Source: Desulfobacterales bacterium (GTDB taxonomy: Bacteria; Desulfobacterota; Desulfobacteria; Desulfobacterales; Desulfobacteraceae). Taken from it: DNA of 37,193 nt. A program made the translations under genes and the position numbers. Shown here piece after piece: positions 8,361 through 17,525 of the stretch (position 1 is the first letter of the stretch; the number at the start of each line of letters is the position of its first letter). The notes beneath the pieces were generated by a model, which made no database searches, had not been told where the DNA came from, and saw only the letters and a list, made by a program, of their open reading frames with translations. The stretch spans positions 1 to 37,193 of the forward strand of contig JAKSAU010001098.1 of NCBI GenBank assembly GCA_022361535.1, read 5' to 3'.

Positions 8361-8409
8361 CTATTCCTTTGCGATATCAAAACTAAAACCAAAAATCAGG
8401 GAGGAATTT

Positions 8410-9951
8410 ATGAGTAGTGAGGCAGCCAATCAGAGAAGCAATCTGCAAAAGACAGGATTAATACTGGCACCGGTTTTATTCATCGCAGTGTTGATGTTGA
8501 ACCTGGATCCTGCCAATCCGCTTGTTACCCGAATGGCCGCAGTGGCAGCACTTATGGCAGTACTCTGGGTTACTGAAGCTGTCCCACTGGCATCCACAGC
8601 CCTGATCCCCATCATCTTTTTTCCCCTGCTTGGTATCATGAAAGGCAAAACTGCAGCAGGTGTTTATTTTAACTCTACCATATTTCTATTTATGGGCGGT
8701 TTTCTCATTGCCCTTGCCATGGAACGATGGAACCTTCATAAACGGATTGCCTTGTTTACAGTTAAAACAATCGGCGGGGGACCGTCCAGGCTTGTGTTCG
8801 GATTTATGATTGCAGCTGCATTTCTATCCATGTGGATTTCAAATACTGCTACCGCCGTTATGATGCTGCCCATTGCCATGTCAATCATTTTAAAAATGGA
8901 AGAACAATTCAATGCCAAAGAAACCCATAATTTTTCTTTGTGCCTGTTGCTGGGTATTGCTTACGCCGCGTCCATGGGTGGGGCAGCCACTCTTGTGGGT
9001 ACACCGCCCAACCTGGTTCTGGTAAGAACCTTTGAACAGACGTTCCCCCTGGCATCACCAATTTCATTTGGCGTATGGATGATGATGGCCCTTCCCCTTT
9101 CCATTGCCATGCTGATAACAATCTGGCTGCTTTTGACCCGGGTATTTTTCAGGGTACCCAGCCATATTACAGTGGATCACACCATTGTGGAAAAAGAATA
9201 TAAAGATTTAGGTCCCCTATCGGCTGAAGAAAAATCCGTTTTGGTTATTTTCTTTTTAACGGCCATACTCTGGATTTTCAGAAAAGACCTCAACTTAGGA
9301 TTCATGGCTTTACCGGGCTGGGCAGGCATTCTGCCTTTTCCCAAGCTGATAGATGACGGCACCGTGGCCATCGCAATGGCGTCTGTGTTGTTCTTCCTGC
9401 CCACCCGGTCTAAAAATGCAGCGTCTGCAGCCATCCTGGATGCCTCTGTATTTTCCAAATTGCCCTGGGGTATCATTCTACTTTTTGGTGGCGGCTTTGC
9501 TTTGGCCAAAGGTTTTCAGGCATCAGGCCTGTCCGTTTTCATCGGTTCCAAACTGGGTATTCTGGAAGGTGCCAACAATATTTTTATGATCTCCGGTATC
9601 TGTGCCACCCTGACCTTTTTAACCGAGTTGACTTCCAACACGGCCACCACCCAGATGATCTTGCCCATCCTTTCTTCCATTGCCGTAGCAATGAAAACCA
9701 ACCCGCTTATGCTGCTTATACCAGCCACTTTGTCTGCATCCTGCGCATTTATGATGCCTGTGGCCACCCCGCCAAATGCCATTATTTTCGGGTCAGGCAG
9801 GGTAAAAATATTTGAGATGGTCAAGGCGGGTATTTTTATCAATTTCATTGGAGTTTTTGTGATTACAGGCCTGTTCCTCGCCCTGGGAACCTTTGTCTTT
9901 TCCATTGACCCCAATGTGATTCCTGACTGGGCCTTGCTGGCACAGGGTTAG
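8410..9951 (+). CDS. DASS/SLC13 family anion:sodium symporter
   Basis: The 513-residue inner-membrane protein has roughly 11-12 hydrophobic segments. It carries the two DASS signature Ser-Asn-Thr motifs, at 144-146 (SNTATAVMM) and 409-411 (SNTATTQM), which bind the substrate carboxylates and Na+. Members move di- or tricarboxylates or sulfate; C4-dicarboxylate uptake is likely here, but sequence does not exclude other anions. ATG 8410 follows GGAGGAA at 8399-8405. Expression is predicted to need RpoN and an enhancer-binding activator. A suitable two-component pair (dCache kinase and sigma-54 regulator) lies convergently downstream. Confidence 0.88.
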   Translation: MSSEAANQRSNLQKTGLILAPVLFIAVLMLNLDPANPLVTRMAAVAALMAVLWVTEAVPLASTALIPIIFFPLLGIMKGKTAAGVYFNSTIFLFMGGFLIALAMERWNLHKRIALFTVKTIGGGPSRLVFGFMIAAAFLSMWISNTATAVMMLPIAMSIILKMEEQFNAKETHNFSLCLLLGIAYAASMGGAATLVGTPPNLVLVRTFEQTFPLASPISFGVWMMMALPLSIAMLITIWLLLTRVFFRVPSHITVDHTIVEKEYKDLGPLSAEEKSVLVIFFLTAILWIFRKDLNLGFMALPGWAGILPFPKLIDDGTVAIAMASVLFFLPTRSKNAASAAILDASVFSKLPWGIILLFGGGFALAKGFQASGLSVFIGSKLGILEGANNIFMISGICATLTFLTELTSNTATTQMILPILSSIAVAMKTNPLMLLIPATLSASCAFMMPVATPPNAIIFGSGRVKIFEMVKAGIFINFIGVFVITGLFLALGTFVFSIDPNVIPDWALLAQG

Positions 9952-9970
9952 ATAATCTGTTGTAACCTTG

Positions 9971-10076
9971 AGGCCGGGATAATGCGCTGCTGTCCGGCCT
10001 GCTCAGGAAAGAAAGGGGTACCATGGGAAACAAACCGAGAACGACCATCCCCTGCCCATGGTACCCTTTTTCTTTT
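9971..10076 (+). terminator. Tandem hairpins ending in a terminator after the transporter gene
   Basis: A first hairpin, AGGCCGG (9971-9977) with CCGGCCT (9994-10000), is followed by GGGTACCATGGG (10016-10027) with CCCATGGTACCC (10055-10066). The second stem is a perfect 12 bp, has a 27-base loop, and runs into TTTTTCTTTT. The long loop is unusual for an intrinsic terminator, but the T-run is well placed. Confidence 0.75.
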
Positions 10077-10204
10077 GGTCACAAAAATTTGCCCTCCAGT
10101 GACACAATTTATGAAATCAAGTTAACCGGCATGTACTATAAATACTTCTCAATAAAAATTTTTCGATTGCCCCGGGGAACAAGGAAAACCTATGTATCGC
10201 TACC

Positions 10205-10283
10205 GGCCCGTTTACCTTAAGAAACGGCTGCCACATTTTTTCCAAAATGCGCCTGATGCCGTCTTTCTTAGGACAAACGGGCC
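10205..10283. repeat. 79-nt imperfect palindrome, candidate dispersed repeat or small MITE-like element
   Basis: The ends GGCCCGTTT (10205-10213) and AAACGGGCC (10275-10283) extend to 20-base arms with only three mismatches, through TTAAGAAA and TTTCTTAG. Inner pairing continues with CGGC (10225-10228) to GCCG (10258-10261) and ATTTT (10235-10239) to AAAAT (10244-10248). The rest of the gene-free stretch 9952-10401 holds the tandem hairpins just after the transporter and an AT-rich near-palindrome around 10339-10357 that may weakly terminate the leftward regulator gene. I see no credible gene there. Confidence 0.6.
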
Positions 10284-10401
10284 TAAAAGCTAATAAAGCA
10301 ATCAGTCTGGATGTTAATCCCAGCAAGCCGCCCGGTTTATAAAAAAATATTTTTTATGCGCCACTATAAGTGCATTAATCATTAAAAAACGAATGGGATA
10401 T

Positions 10402-11820
10402 TTATTTGGAAGAAATGCCGTATTTTTTAAGCAAAGCGTAAAGCCTGGACCGGGACAAACCGGACTGCTCGCAGGCCTCTTTTATGGTTTTGGTCCTGGA
10501 TATAAGTTCTTTGAGATACCTTGCCTCATGATTGGATAGAACCATTTCCCTGAATTGTGAAAGCGGTGTTATGGTTCCTGTATCGTCACCTGATGAGAGA
10601 TCCGTCTCTTTTCCTGTCGTCAGCCCTGAAGTCACCACATTCACCCGCAAAGGTCCGGGAAGGTGTGTGGCATATAGCGTGGGTTCACTTAGTGCAGCGA
10701 TCACAGCATGCTCCATGGTATGGGCAAGTTCCCTGACATTTCCAGGCCAGGCATAGGCTGAAAGGGTATCAAAAAAATCCGAGGAAACACCTTTAGAATC
10801 AATGGACTGGCGGCTGCAATAATAATCCAGGTAATATCTGGCAAGCTTTCGCACATCATCTCCGCGGTCCTTGAGATCCGGCAATTCTAAGTGAAGTGAC
10901 CGTATCCTGAACAATAAATCCTTTCTGAACCGGCCTTGCTCTGCCATTTCATCCAGATTCCTGTTCGTAGCCGCGATAAGTCTGAAATCACTTTTGATTT
11001 CCTTACCACCGCCCAAGGGGCGAAACCTTTTTTCCTGTACCACACGGAGCAGGGTTTTCTGTAAAGACAGCGGCAGTTCGCCGATTTCATCCAGGAAAAG
11101 GCTGCCTTTATCTGCCATTCGGATCAGACCCTCGCTGCTGGTATCAGCACCGGTATACACCCCTTTTTTATGACCAAAAAGTAGATTTTCTGCCAGGTTT
11201 TCAGGCAGAGAGGCACAGTCCACCACCACCATTTCCCTGGCAGCTCTTTCGGAGTTGTTATGGATGGCATGGGCAAAAAGTTCTTTTCCTGTGCCTGTGC
11301 TACCTGTAATCAGGACATTCGCATCACAACCCGCAGCCTTGGCAACGTTGTCCAAGGCCTTTCTCATACCCGGACTGTCACCGATGATTCCTTCACGTGA
11401 AAGGCTTGTAACCCTATCCTGTCCTCTTGATTTTTCCCTTTCTGACCTATACTGAAGTGCTCTTGTAATTGTCAGGGAAATATCTTTGACTGACGCGGTT
11501 TTTTCAATATAGTCCCAGGCTCCGTTAAGTATGGCCATTTCCGCGCCTTTTGCATCCCCGTCACCGGTGATGATAATTACTTCAGGAACCGAACTCAGGT
11601 CTCTAAAATAGGGGAGCAGGTCCAGCCCGCTGCCGTCAGGCAATCCCACATCAAGAAGTATCAGATCAAATGTATTGAGTTTTACAGCATCCCGGGCCTG
11701 GGACATGGAGGCTACTGCATTGATATCGTGCCCTAGCCGGCGAACAATTCGTTCCAAAGCGTAGCAAAACTGGGGGTCATCATCAACAGCCAATACCTGT
11801 CTGATCTCGTTAGTTTCCAT
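10402..11820 (-). CDS. Sigma-54-dependent response regulator (NtrC/DctD type)
   Basis: The 472-residue protein has three domains. A receiver (about 5-120) has D13/D14, phospho-acceptor D57 and K107. An AAA+ ATPase (about 145-380) has Walker A TGSTGTGK (172-179) and Walker B LFLDE (241-245). A Fis-type helix-turn-helix lies at the C-terminus (about 438-470). The sigma-54 contact loop reads GVYTGA (220-225) instead of GAFTGA. The gene overlaps the end of the upstream kinase gene by 11 bases, indicating translational coupling. Phosphorylated, it should activate RpoN promoters; the only consensus one I found here is that of the DASS transporter. Confidence 0.93.
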   Translation of the reverse strand: METNEIRQVLAVDDDPQFCYALERIVRRLGHDINAVASMSQARDAVKLNTFDLILLDVGLPDGSGLDLLPYFRDLSSVPEVIIITGDGDAKGAEMAILNGAWDYIEKTASVKDISLTITRALQYRSEREKSRGQDRVTSLSREGIIGDSPGMRKALDNVAKAAGCDANVLITGSTGTGKELFAHAIHNNSERAAREMVVVDCASLPENLAENLLFGHKKGVYTGADTSSEGLIRMADKGSLFLDEIGELPLSLQKTLLRVVQEKRFRPLGGGKEIKSDFRLIAATNRNLDEMAEQGRFRKDLLFRIRSLHLELPDLKDRGDDVRKLARYYLDYYCSRQSIDSKGVSSDFFDTLSAYAWPGNVRELAHTMEHAVIAALSEPTLYATHLPGPLRVNVVTSGLTTGKETDLSSGDDTGTITPLSQFREMVLSNHEARYLKELISRTKTIKEACEQSGLSRSRLYALLKKYGISSK

Positions 11821-14026
11821 GTGAACTCCTGTCCAGGACCTTTCTGATTATCATGCTCAATGGTTTTATTTCAAAAGGTTTGGATATGGTTTCATCGATC
11901 AATCCATCCAGATCATATTCTGCGTCCAAAAAGGTATCATCTTTCTTATTAAAGAACCCCGAACACATGATCACAGGGATGTCTTCTCGAATCTCCTTGA
12001 TATCATGAGCCAGTCCCACACCAGTTCTGCCGGGCATGACCCGGTCCGTAATCACAAGGTCAAACCGTCCGGGATTTTTATTAAATAAAGCAAGGGCTTG
12101 AGCGGCATTATCAGCAGTGCTTACTTTATAACCTAGTCGGCGCAGCATTTTAGGCGCAGAATAGATCATTTGTTCATCATCATCCACAAAAAGAATTTCT
12201 TCATTTCCGGTCAGGGTTTCAAGGGCCTGTTTATCCTCTTGTTCCATGGTGTCGTCATCCCCTATACAGGGTAAAAAAATGTGGAAGGTGCTGCCTTTCT
12301 CAACCTTTGATTCCGCTGAAATCAATCCTTTGTGCCTTCGGACAATTACATCACTCATGGCCAGGCCAAGTCCTGTACCACCTGTATTCATATGGGTTGT
12401 GTAAAACGGATCAAACATGCGTTCCAGAACATGGGGCTCAATACCGCACCCGGTGTCTGAAACAGCCAGGTGAAGATAAAGACCGGGGGAAATTTCCTGG
12501 AAACCTGCTGATCCACCGGTATCCTCTCCATTCGGATTGACCGGGGCAGGTTCACTTTTATCCGGATCCACTTTTTTTTCTGATAAAGAAATGGTTAAAA
12601 CACCCTTTTTCCCTGCCATGGCTTGTTCGGCATTGAGTAAGAGATTCATGACCACTTGGTGAATCTGGGTGGGATCAGCCAGTATCACGCCCTGTTTGGA
12701 TGTGATATTCAATTCAACTTCAATGGATTCCGGTTTAAAGGATTTAAATAAGTCCAGGCATTCAATGATAATCCGGTGAAGCTTAACCGGTTTTTGTCGG
12801 GTATTCCGGCTCCTGCTGTACTCCAGTATCTGTTTGACAAGCTTTTTGCCCCGGGTGGCGGCTTTTAAGATATGCTTCAAGTCCTCGTGGGCGGGATTTT
12901 TCTCATCCACATCTTCAATAGCCATTTCGCTGCAGGTAGTAATCGCGCCGAGTATATTGTTAAAGTCATGAGCAATCCCACCTGCAAAGGTACCCAAAGC
13001 CTCCATTTTCCTTACCTTTTGCAGCCGATGTTCCAAGTCCTTTTCACGCAACAGACCTGCATTGATCATCTTAAGTACCGGAAAGACGGAAATCCGTGCA
13101 AAAAGCCAGGCAATCACAATGATCATGACCACAACTACACCAAAGACAATGATCATGAACTTCTGAAACTTGTATAATTCTCTGAATGCCTCTTTTTGAT
13201 TCTGCTCTAAAATCAGGTGCCAGCCAAAGTTATTTTCCCTAATGGTACCAATTTTTGAAACCCCGGATCTGTCTGTATACGAGAGAAACCCTGCTTCCCC
13301 GTATGAAGCAACGCGCAAGGCGTCTCTCTGATCCGCAGCCAACAGGATATGTTGGCCCAAGTCCTTTTCTTCCATAACAAAACGGTTGTCAGGGTGGGCA
13401 ATGACCTTATTTTTTTCATCCATAAGAAAAGCAATGCCAGATCTGCCCATATGCCACCCGTCAACCGCCTGGGAAATGGTTTCCGTGGTCATGGCCGCAG
13501 CAATTACTCCTGAAAAGATTCCATCCTTGACTATAGGCAGCGCCAAAACCAGGGACGGGCGGTTGGAAGTTTTTCCTATAAGGGTTTGCCAGGACATTGA
13601 AGCGCCTTGTACCAGCTTCTTGAAATATTCCCGGTCCGAATAGGTTTTGAGCATGCCTCCATCGCTTCTGGATATATTGTTGCCGTCTTTATCCAATGTG
13701 AACACCAGATAGATCCATGGGTATTCCTGCTGGATGTTTTTTAAGATTTCAGCCTGGGCGGACGGATCCATGGCAATTATCTGAGACTGTTTTGATGCAG
13801 CTTTGAGTACCCTGACATTTTTATCCAGCCACTCATCAATGTGGGATAATAGAAAACCGGCTGTATGGGTCATCAGATCCTGACGGTCCTGGCGGATACG
13901 ATTGGACACCTCTGAATAAATGGAATAAAAAAGGATTCCGACTCCGACAATGCATCCAGCCATCAAAAAGACAAGCAGTTTGGGACTGAGTATCCCCTCT
14001 TTCGAACTTTGGTGCACTGTCTGCAT
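11810..14026 (-). CDS. dCache-containing hybrid sensor histidine kinase
   Basis: From ATG 14026 the protein has 738 residues. TM1 is at about 15-36, followed by a periplasmic region of about 245 residues with the double-Cache look (YFKKLVQG, GVIAAAM, HPDNRFV), then TM2 at about 290-310. HisKA follows with phospho-acceptor H353 (GGIAHDFNN), then HATPase (DTGCG near 524, GGTGLGLAM), and a C-terminal receiver with D661 (VITDRVMPG). An ATG 159 bases further upstream is in frame, but that extension would overlap hisD. GGAAGGA lies about 15 bases before 14026, which is loose. The ligand is probably a small organic acid, as for related DctB-like sensors, inferred from the neighbouring transporter. 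Confidence 0.88.
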   Translation of the reverse strand: MQTVHQSSKEGILSPKLLVFLMAGCIVGVGILFYSIYSEVSNRIRQDRQDLMTHTAGFLLSHIDEWLDKNVRVLKAASKQSQIIAMDPSAQAEILKNIQQEYPWIYLVFTLDKDGNNISRSDGGMLKTYSDREYFKKLVQGASMSWQTLIGKTSNRPSLVLALPIVKDGIFSGVIAAAMTTETISQAVDGWHMGRSGIAFLMDEKNKVIAHPDNRFVMEEKDLGQHILLAADQRDALRVASYGEAGFLSYTDRSGVSKIGTIRENNFGWHLILEQNQKEAFRELYKFQKFMIIVFGVVVVMIIVIAWLFARISVFPVLKMINAGLLREKDLEHRLQKVRKMEALGTFAGGIAHDFNNILGAITTCSEMAIEDVDEKNPAHEDLKHILKAATRGKKLVKQILEYSRSRNTRQKPVKLHRIIIECLDLFKSFKPESIEVELNITSKQGVILADPTQIHQVVMNLLLNAEQAMAGKKGVLTISLSEKKVDPDKSEPAPVNPNGEDTGGSAGFQEISPGLYLHLAVSDTGCGIEPHVLERMFDPFYTTHMNTGGTGLGLAMSDVIVRRHKGLISAESKVEKGSTFHIFLPCIGDDDTMEQEDKQALETLTGNEEILFVDDDEQMIYSAPKMLRRLGYKVSTADNAAQALALFNKNPGRFDLVITDRVMPGRTGVGLAHDIKEIREDIPVIMCSGFFNKKDDTFLDAEYDLDGLIDETISKPFEIKPLSMIIRKVLDRSSHGN

Positions 14027-14158
14027 AGGAAATTTACAATTGTCCTTCCCGGTTAAATTCTGGTATACATGGAGTTTACCATTTTGGCAGGTCATCCTAA
14101 GGGCTTTTTGGTAAAGCGACCCAGTGCCAATAATAAACACGAAAAAAGAAGAAGTGCT

Positions 14159-15454
14159 ATGAAAATATTCGACTATCCCTCTCAAGAGGCGGAAAAAAGA
14201 GTTCAGGATACCATTGACAGGGGACTGGGGTTTTCCAGTAAAGACCAGGAAAATGTCCAGGCCTATTTAGACGATGTCAAAACAAGAGGGGATGAGGCCC
14301 TTATTGAATATACCAATAAATTCGATTCCCCAGCCGTTACACGTGAGACCTTAAGAGTTACAGATAAGGAATTTGACGAAGCAATGGCACAGATGGAACC
14401 GGACTTTCTAAAAGCGCTTGACCGGTCCGTATCCCAGTTGACGGCCTTTCACTCCAGACAGAAAGAAAATTCCTGGATGGATACACCAAGAAAAGGGGTA
14501 ATGGTAGGCCAGATGGTCAAACCGGTTCAGGCAGCCGGAATTTATGCGCCGGGTGCCAAAGGCGGCAAGACACCATTGGTTTCTTCCGTGCTCATGGGTG
14601 GTATCCCTGCTCGGGTAGCGGGTGTTGACTCAATAAATCTTATGACACCGCCCATGGAAGACGGAAAAATCAATCCCCATATATTGGCAGCAGCCCGGGC
14701 CGTAGGCATTGATTCTGTATTTAAAGCCGGATCTGCCTGGGCCATCGGTGCCTTGGCCTTTGGTACTGAACAGGTACCTAAAGTGGATGTAATTGTAGGC
14801 CCGGGAAATATTTATGTCACCCTGGCTAAAAAGATTGTTTCAGGCACAGTGGGTATTGATATGATTGCAGGTCCCAGTGAAATTCTCATCATTGCCGACA
14901 ACACCGCAGATCCGGCATGTATTGCCGCAGACCTGCTCTCACAGGCAGAGCATGATGTCCTTGCTTCTTCCATCCTGGTAACAACTTCCAGGACTCTTGC
15001 CGACAAGGTTGTAGCAGCGCTTGGCCCACAAATTGAAGCTCTTTCCCGCAAGGATATTGCAAAAGCTGCTATTGATGATTTTGGCTCCATCCTCGTGGTT
15101 CCTGATATTGAAACTGGTATTGAACTGTCCAACCGCCTGGCACCCGAACATCTTGAAATCATCGTGGAATCACCTTTTGATTATATCGATCAGATCCGGA
15201 ATGCCGGCGCGCTGTTTGTTGGCCCCTATACCCCGGAACCCATGGGCGACTATATTGCAGGCCCCAACCACGTACTGCCCACAGCAGGAACAGCACGGTT
15301 CTCATCAGCCCTGAGTGTTGAGCACTTTACCAAGAAAACCAGCCTGATCCATTACTCTAAAGCTGCGTTTGAACAAGAGGCAGATGATGTAATTACCCTG
15401 GCCATGACCGAAGGGCTTGATGCACATGCCAATTCAGTAAAAATCCGAAAATAA
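14159..15454 (+). CDS. hisD: Histidinol dehydrogenase
   Basis: HisD catalyses the last two steps of histidine synthesis: L-histidinol to L-histidine with 2 NAD+, Zn2+ dependent, cytoplasmic. From ATG 14159 the product has 431 residues, the usual length. Visible motifs are GPSEILIIAD, the zinc-site QAEHD, the catalytic Glu-His in APEHLE, the PEPMGDYIAGPNHVLPT segment with the zinc-ligand Asp, and the C-terminal His in GLDAHANS. An in-frame ATG 90 bases upstream would overlap the divergent kinase region and adds no family sequence. The upstream site AGAAGAAG is a weak ribosome binding site. No other his genes are adjacent, and no His-rich leader is visible. Confidence 0.95.
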   Translation: MKIFDYPSQEAEKRVQDTIDRGLGFSSKDQENVQAYLDDVKTRGDEALIEYTNKFDSPAVTRETLRVTDKEFDEAMAQMEPDFLKALDRSVSQLTAFHSRQKENSWMDTPRKGVMVGQMVKPVQAAGIYAPGAKGGKTPLVSSVLMGGIPARVAGVDSINLMTPPMEDGKINPHILAAARAVGIDSVFKAGSAWAIGALAFGTEQVPKVDVIVGPGNIYVTLAKKIVSGTVGIDMIAGPSEILIIADNTADPACIAADLLSQAEHDVLASSILVTTSRTLADKVVAALGPQIEALSRKDIAKAAIDDFGSILVVPDIETGIELSNRLAPEHLEIIVESPFDYIDQIRNAGALFVGPYTPEPMGDYIAGPNHVLPTAGTARFSSALSVEHFTKKTSLIHYSKAAFEQEADDVITLAMTEGLDAHANSVKIRK

Positions 15455-15475
15455 GACCTTTATTAGTATATAACT

Positions 15476-15515
15476 AAAGGGCGAAAGACTTGAATGTTTT
15501 TCGCCCTTTTTTATT
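15476..15515 (+). terminator. Terminator of hisD
   Basis: AAAGGGCGAAA pairs with TTTTTCGCCCTTT across a ten-base loop, followed by a T-rich run. The gene arriving from the opposite strand ends at 15523, so the hairpin may serve both. Confidence 0.85.
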
Positions 15516-15522
15516 TTATATG

Positions 15523-17250
15523 TTACAGATCCTGGAGTGCCTGCCTGAGCGTATCTATGGAAAATGGTTTTGTCAGGGCAGCAGAAAATCCAAAATACGC
15601 ATAATTTTCCATTGTTGAATCATTGGAATACCCGGAAGCCACAATCCCTTTTATGCCGGGATTCAAAGAGAGCAATTTTTCCATGGTCTCCACGCCACCC
15701 ATACCATGCTTGACCTCAAGGTCAAGGATAACTTTTCCGATGATTTTTCCTTCCACAAGGCAGGACCGGTATTTCTCAATAGCTTCTTCACCGGTTTTTG
15801 CAAGGATCGGATCATATCCCAGCCGCGTTAAAATTTTCCCTGTTATTTCTAAAATCATCACATCGTCATCCATAAACAGGATCAATGGTTTACGGGTACT
15901 GACCCTTACCGGCGGGGTTTTTTCCGGCTGAACCGCTTTTGTTTCCTGTGTTTCTTTGGGACCTTCCTTTTGGAATATGGGCAAAATCATATCCACACGG
16001 GTGCCTTGCCCCGGGCTGGACTCAATACGGATGGTACCCTGATGGTTTTTAACAATGGCCCACGCAATTGAAAGGCCAAGGCCCGTGCCCTTGTTATTGC
16101 TCATGGGTTTAGTTGAGAAATAAGGGTCAAAGACCTTTTCAATATCTTGTTCTGAAATACCCCGGCCATGATCGGTGACAGAAATCAGGATCATGCCGTG
16201 TTTATCCGGATTAGGCTTTGCCTCTACCCGAACCGCCTCGACCTTGTCCGTGGCTTCGTAGGCATTGATCAAAATGCTTTTCAAGGCTTCTTGAAGCTGT
16301 TCTTTGTCCGCCTCCATCACCGGTGGCAGATCATTTATTTCAAGCTCAAACCGAATCCCTTCTTCTTTTTCCAAGGGACCTAAAGTTTCTTTAATAAACC
16401 CGTGGGTATCAATATGGGACTTGATTCTTATCCCACCGCCTTTGGAAAAGACCACAAACTTCGAGGCCAGCTCCTTGGCTTGTAAAATGGACTGTTCTGC
16501 ATCTGCCAAGTACTCTTTAACCGGATCGCTTGTGGCAATCATCTGGGCCAGGTTTATATTGCCCAGGGTAATAGACAGGGTATTGTTGAAATCATGGGCA
16601 ATGCCGCCGGCCAAAGTACCTATGGCCTCAAGTTTCTGAGATCGTATCAGGCGCTTTCTGGCATGCTTGAGTTCATTTTCCGCCCGTTTTTTCTCGATGG
16701 CCACAGCAATGGCTTCAGACACAAAACTGAGCAGTTCCACATGGTCCTGGTTGTATTTGATGGGGTTGTTATAACTTTTTACAGCCATCACACCAAGCAC
16801 ATCGCCTTGAATCATCAAGGGAATTCCCAACCAGTTTTTCGGCACATGCCCTAAAACTCGCCCTTGGGCAGCAAGGTCAGTAAGTTGAGCTTCATCCAGG
16901 AGTATGGGTTCCTTGTTTAAGATCACGTCACCGGTAAGAGATCGGTTCTCACTAAAATTATATACCCACTTAGGGGATAGGGAGGCTTCCTGGTCACGGC
17001 GAAACACATATTGGATCGCATTTTTATCCTTATAATATACGGCAATAAAGAAATTGGTTATGTCCATAAGGGACGACAGGTGTTTGTGTATGGCTCGGTA
17101 AAGATCTTGTAGAGTCTCGCTGGTATTCAGATCTGATGCGATATGGAACAGGGTTTTATTGACCAATTCGGCCCGGCGGGTTCTGGCAACAGTCTGCTCC
17201 AGTCTCTTGATTTGTTGCTCAAGTGCTTCATAACTGGGTTTATCACTCAT
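15523..17250 (-). CDS. GAF-domain hybrid histidine kinase (cytoplasmic)
   Basis: The 575-residue protein has no membrane segment. A short coiled-coil-like N-terminus leads into a GAF domain (about 30-190), then HisKA with H219 (GGIAHDFNN), HATPase (TDHGRG, NNKGTGLGLSIAW), and a C-terminal receiver starting LILFMDDD with phospho-acceptor Asp in VILDLEVKHGMGG. I chose ATG 17250 because AGGTG lies six bases before it; a GTG three codons upstream lacks a site. No response regulator with an output domain is adjacent. Signal and target are unknown. Confidence 0.88.
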   Translation of the reverse strand: MSDKPSYEALEQQIKRLEQTVARTRRAELVNKTLFHIASDLNTSETLQDLYRAIHKHLSSLMDITNFFIAVYYKDKNAIQYVFRRDQEASLSPKWVYNFSENRSLTGDVILNKEPILLDEAQLTDLAAQGRVLGHVPKNWLGIPLMIQGDVLGVMAVKSYNNPIKYNQDHVELLSFVSEAIAVAIEKKRAENELKHARKRLIRSQKLEAIGTLAGGIAHDFNNTLSITLGNINLAQMIATSDPVKEYLADAEQSILQAKELASKFVVFSKGGGIRIKSHIDTHGFIKETLGPLEKEEGIRFELEINDLPPVMEADKEQLQEALKSILINAYEATDKVEAVRVEAKPNPDKHGMILISVTDHGRGISEQDIEKVFDPYFSTKPMSNNKGTGLGLSIAWAIVKNHQGTIRIESSPGQGTRVDMILPIFQKEGPKETQETKAVQPEKTPPVRVSTRKPLILFMDDDVMILEITGKILTRLGYDPILAKTGEEAIEKYRSCLVEGKIIGKVILDLEVKHGMGGVETMEKLLSLNPGIKGIVASGYSNDSTMENYAYFGFSAALTKPFSIDTLRQALQDL

Positions 17251-17442
17251 GCATATCACCTGTACAACGGACCATACAAGTCCTCAGGGGAAATAGGACC
17301 CGGCGATTCGCTGCCTTTGATTCTTGCCGTTTTATAGAAGACAGTATCTTACCAAAAAAAAAAGTTTTTATATACTTAATTTCTTAAAAAACCCAATTTT
17401 TCTTAAGAAACCCGGGACACTGGAGGTAAGCAGGATTAGATA

Positions 17443-17472
17443 TTGACTAACACGCTGATTTTAATCTATATA
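17443..17472 (+). promoter_or_regulatory. Candidate sigma-70 promoter of hisS-aspS
   Basis: TTGACT (17443-17448) and TATATA (17467-17472) are separated by 18 bases, about 55 bases before the hisS start. A run of A/T-rich DNA surrounds the -10. Confidence 0.45.
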
Positions 17473-17525
17473 TACCGTTTGTATATTTTTTAACCATAAA
17501 CAAAATAGAGACAAAGATATATAGC

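Noticed and set aside
8344..8409. Longer N-terminus for the DASS transporter from an ATG at 8344
   Set aside because: That ATG overlaps the consensus sigma-54 -24 element, has no ribosome site, and the extension is not family-like; the ATG at 8410 has GGAGGAA.
10117..10326. 69-codon minus-strand frame across the 79-nt palindrome
   Set aside because: It is explained by the palindrome; no ribosome site or domain. Similar frames elsewhere would more likely be copies of the repeat.
14113..14133. TGGCAC on the minus strand before the dCache kinase, as a possible second sigma-54 promoter
   Set aside because: The -12 GC is one base too close (GG-N9-GC) and the TTGC element is missing.
14069..14158. 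30-codon N-terminal extension of hisD
   Set aside because: Not conserved in HisD, whose family start matches ATG 14159; the extension would cross the divergent promoter region.
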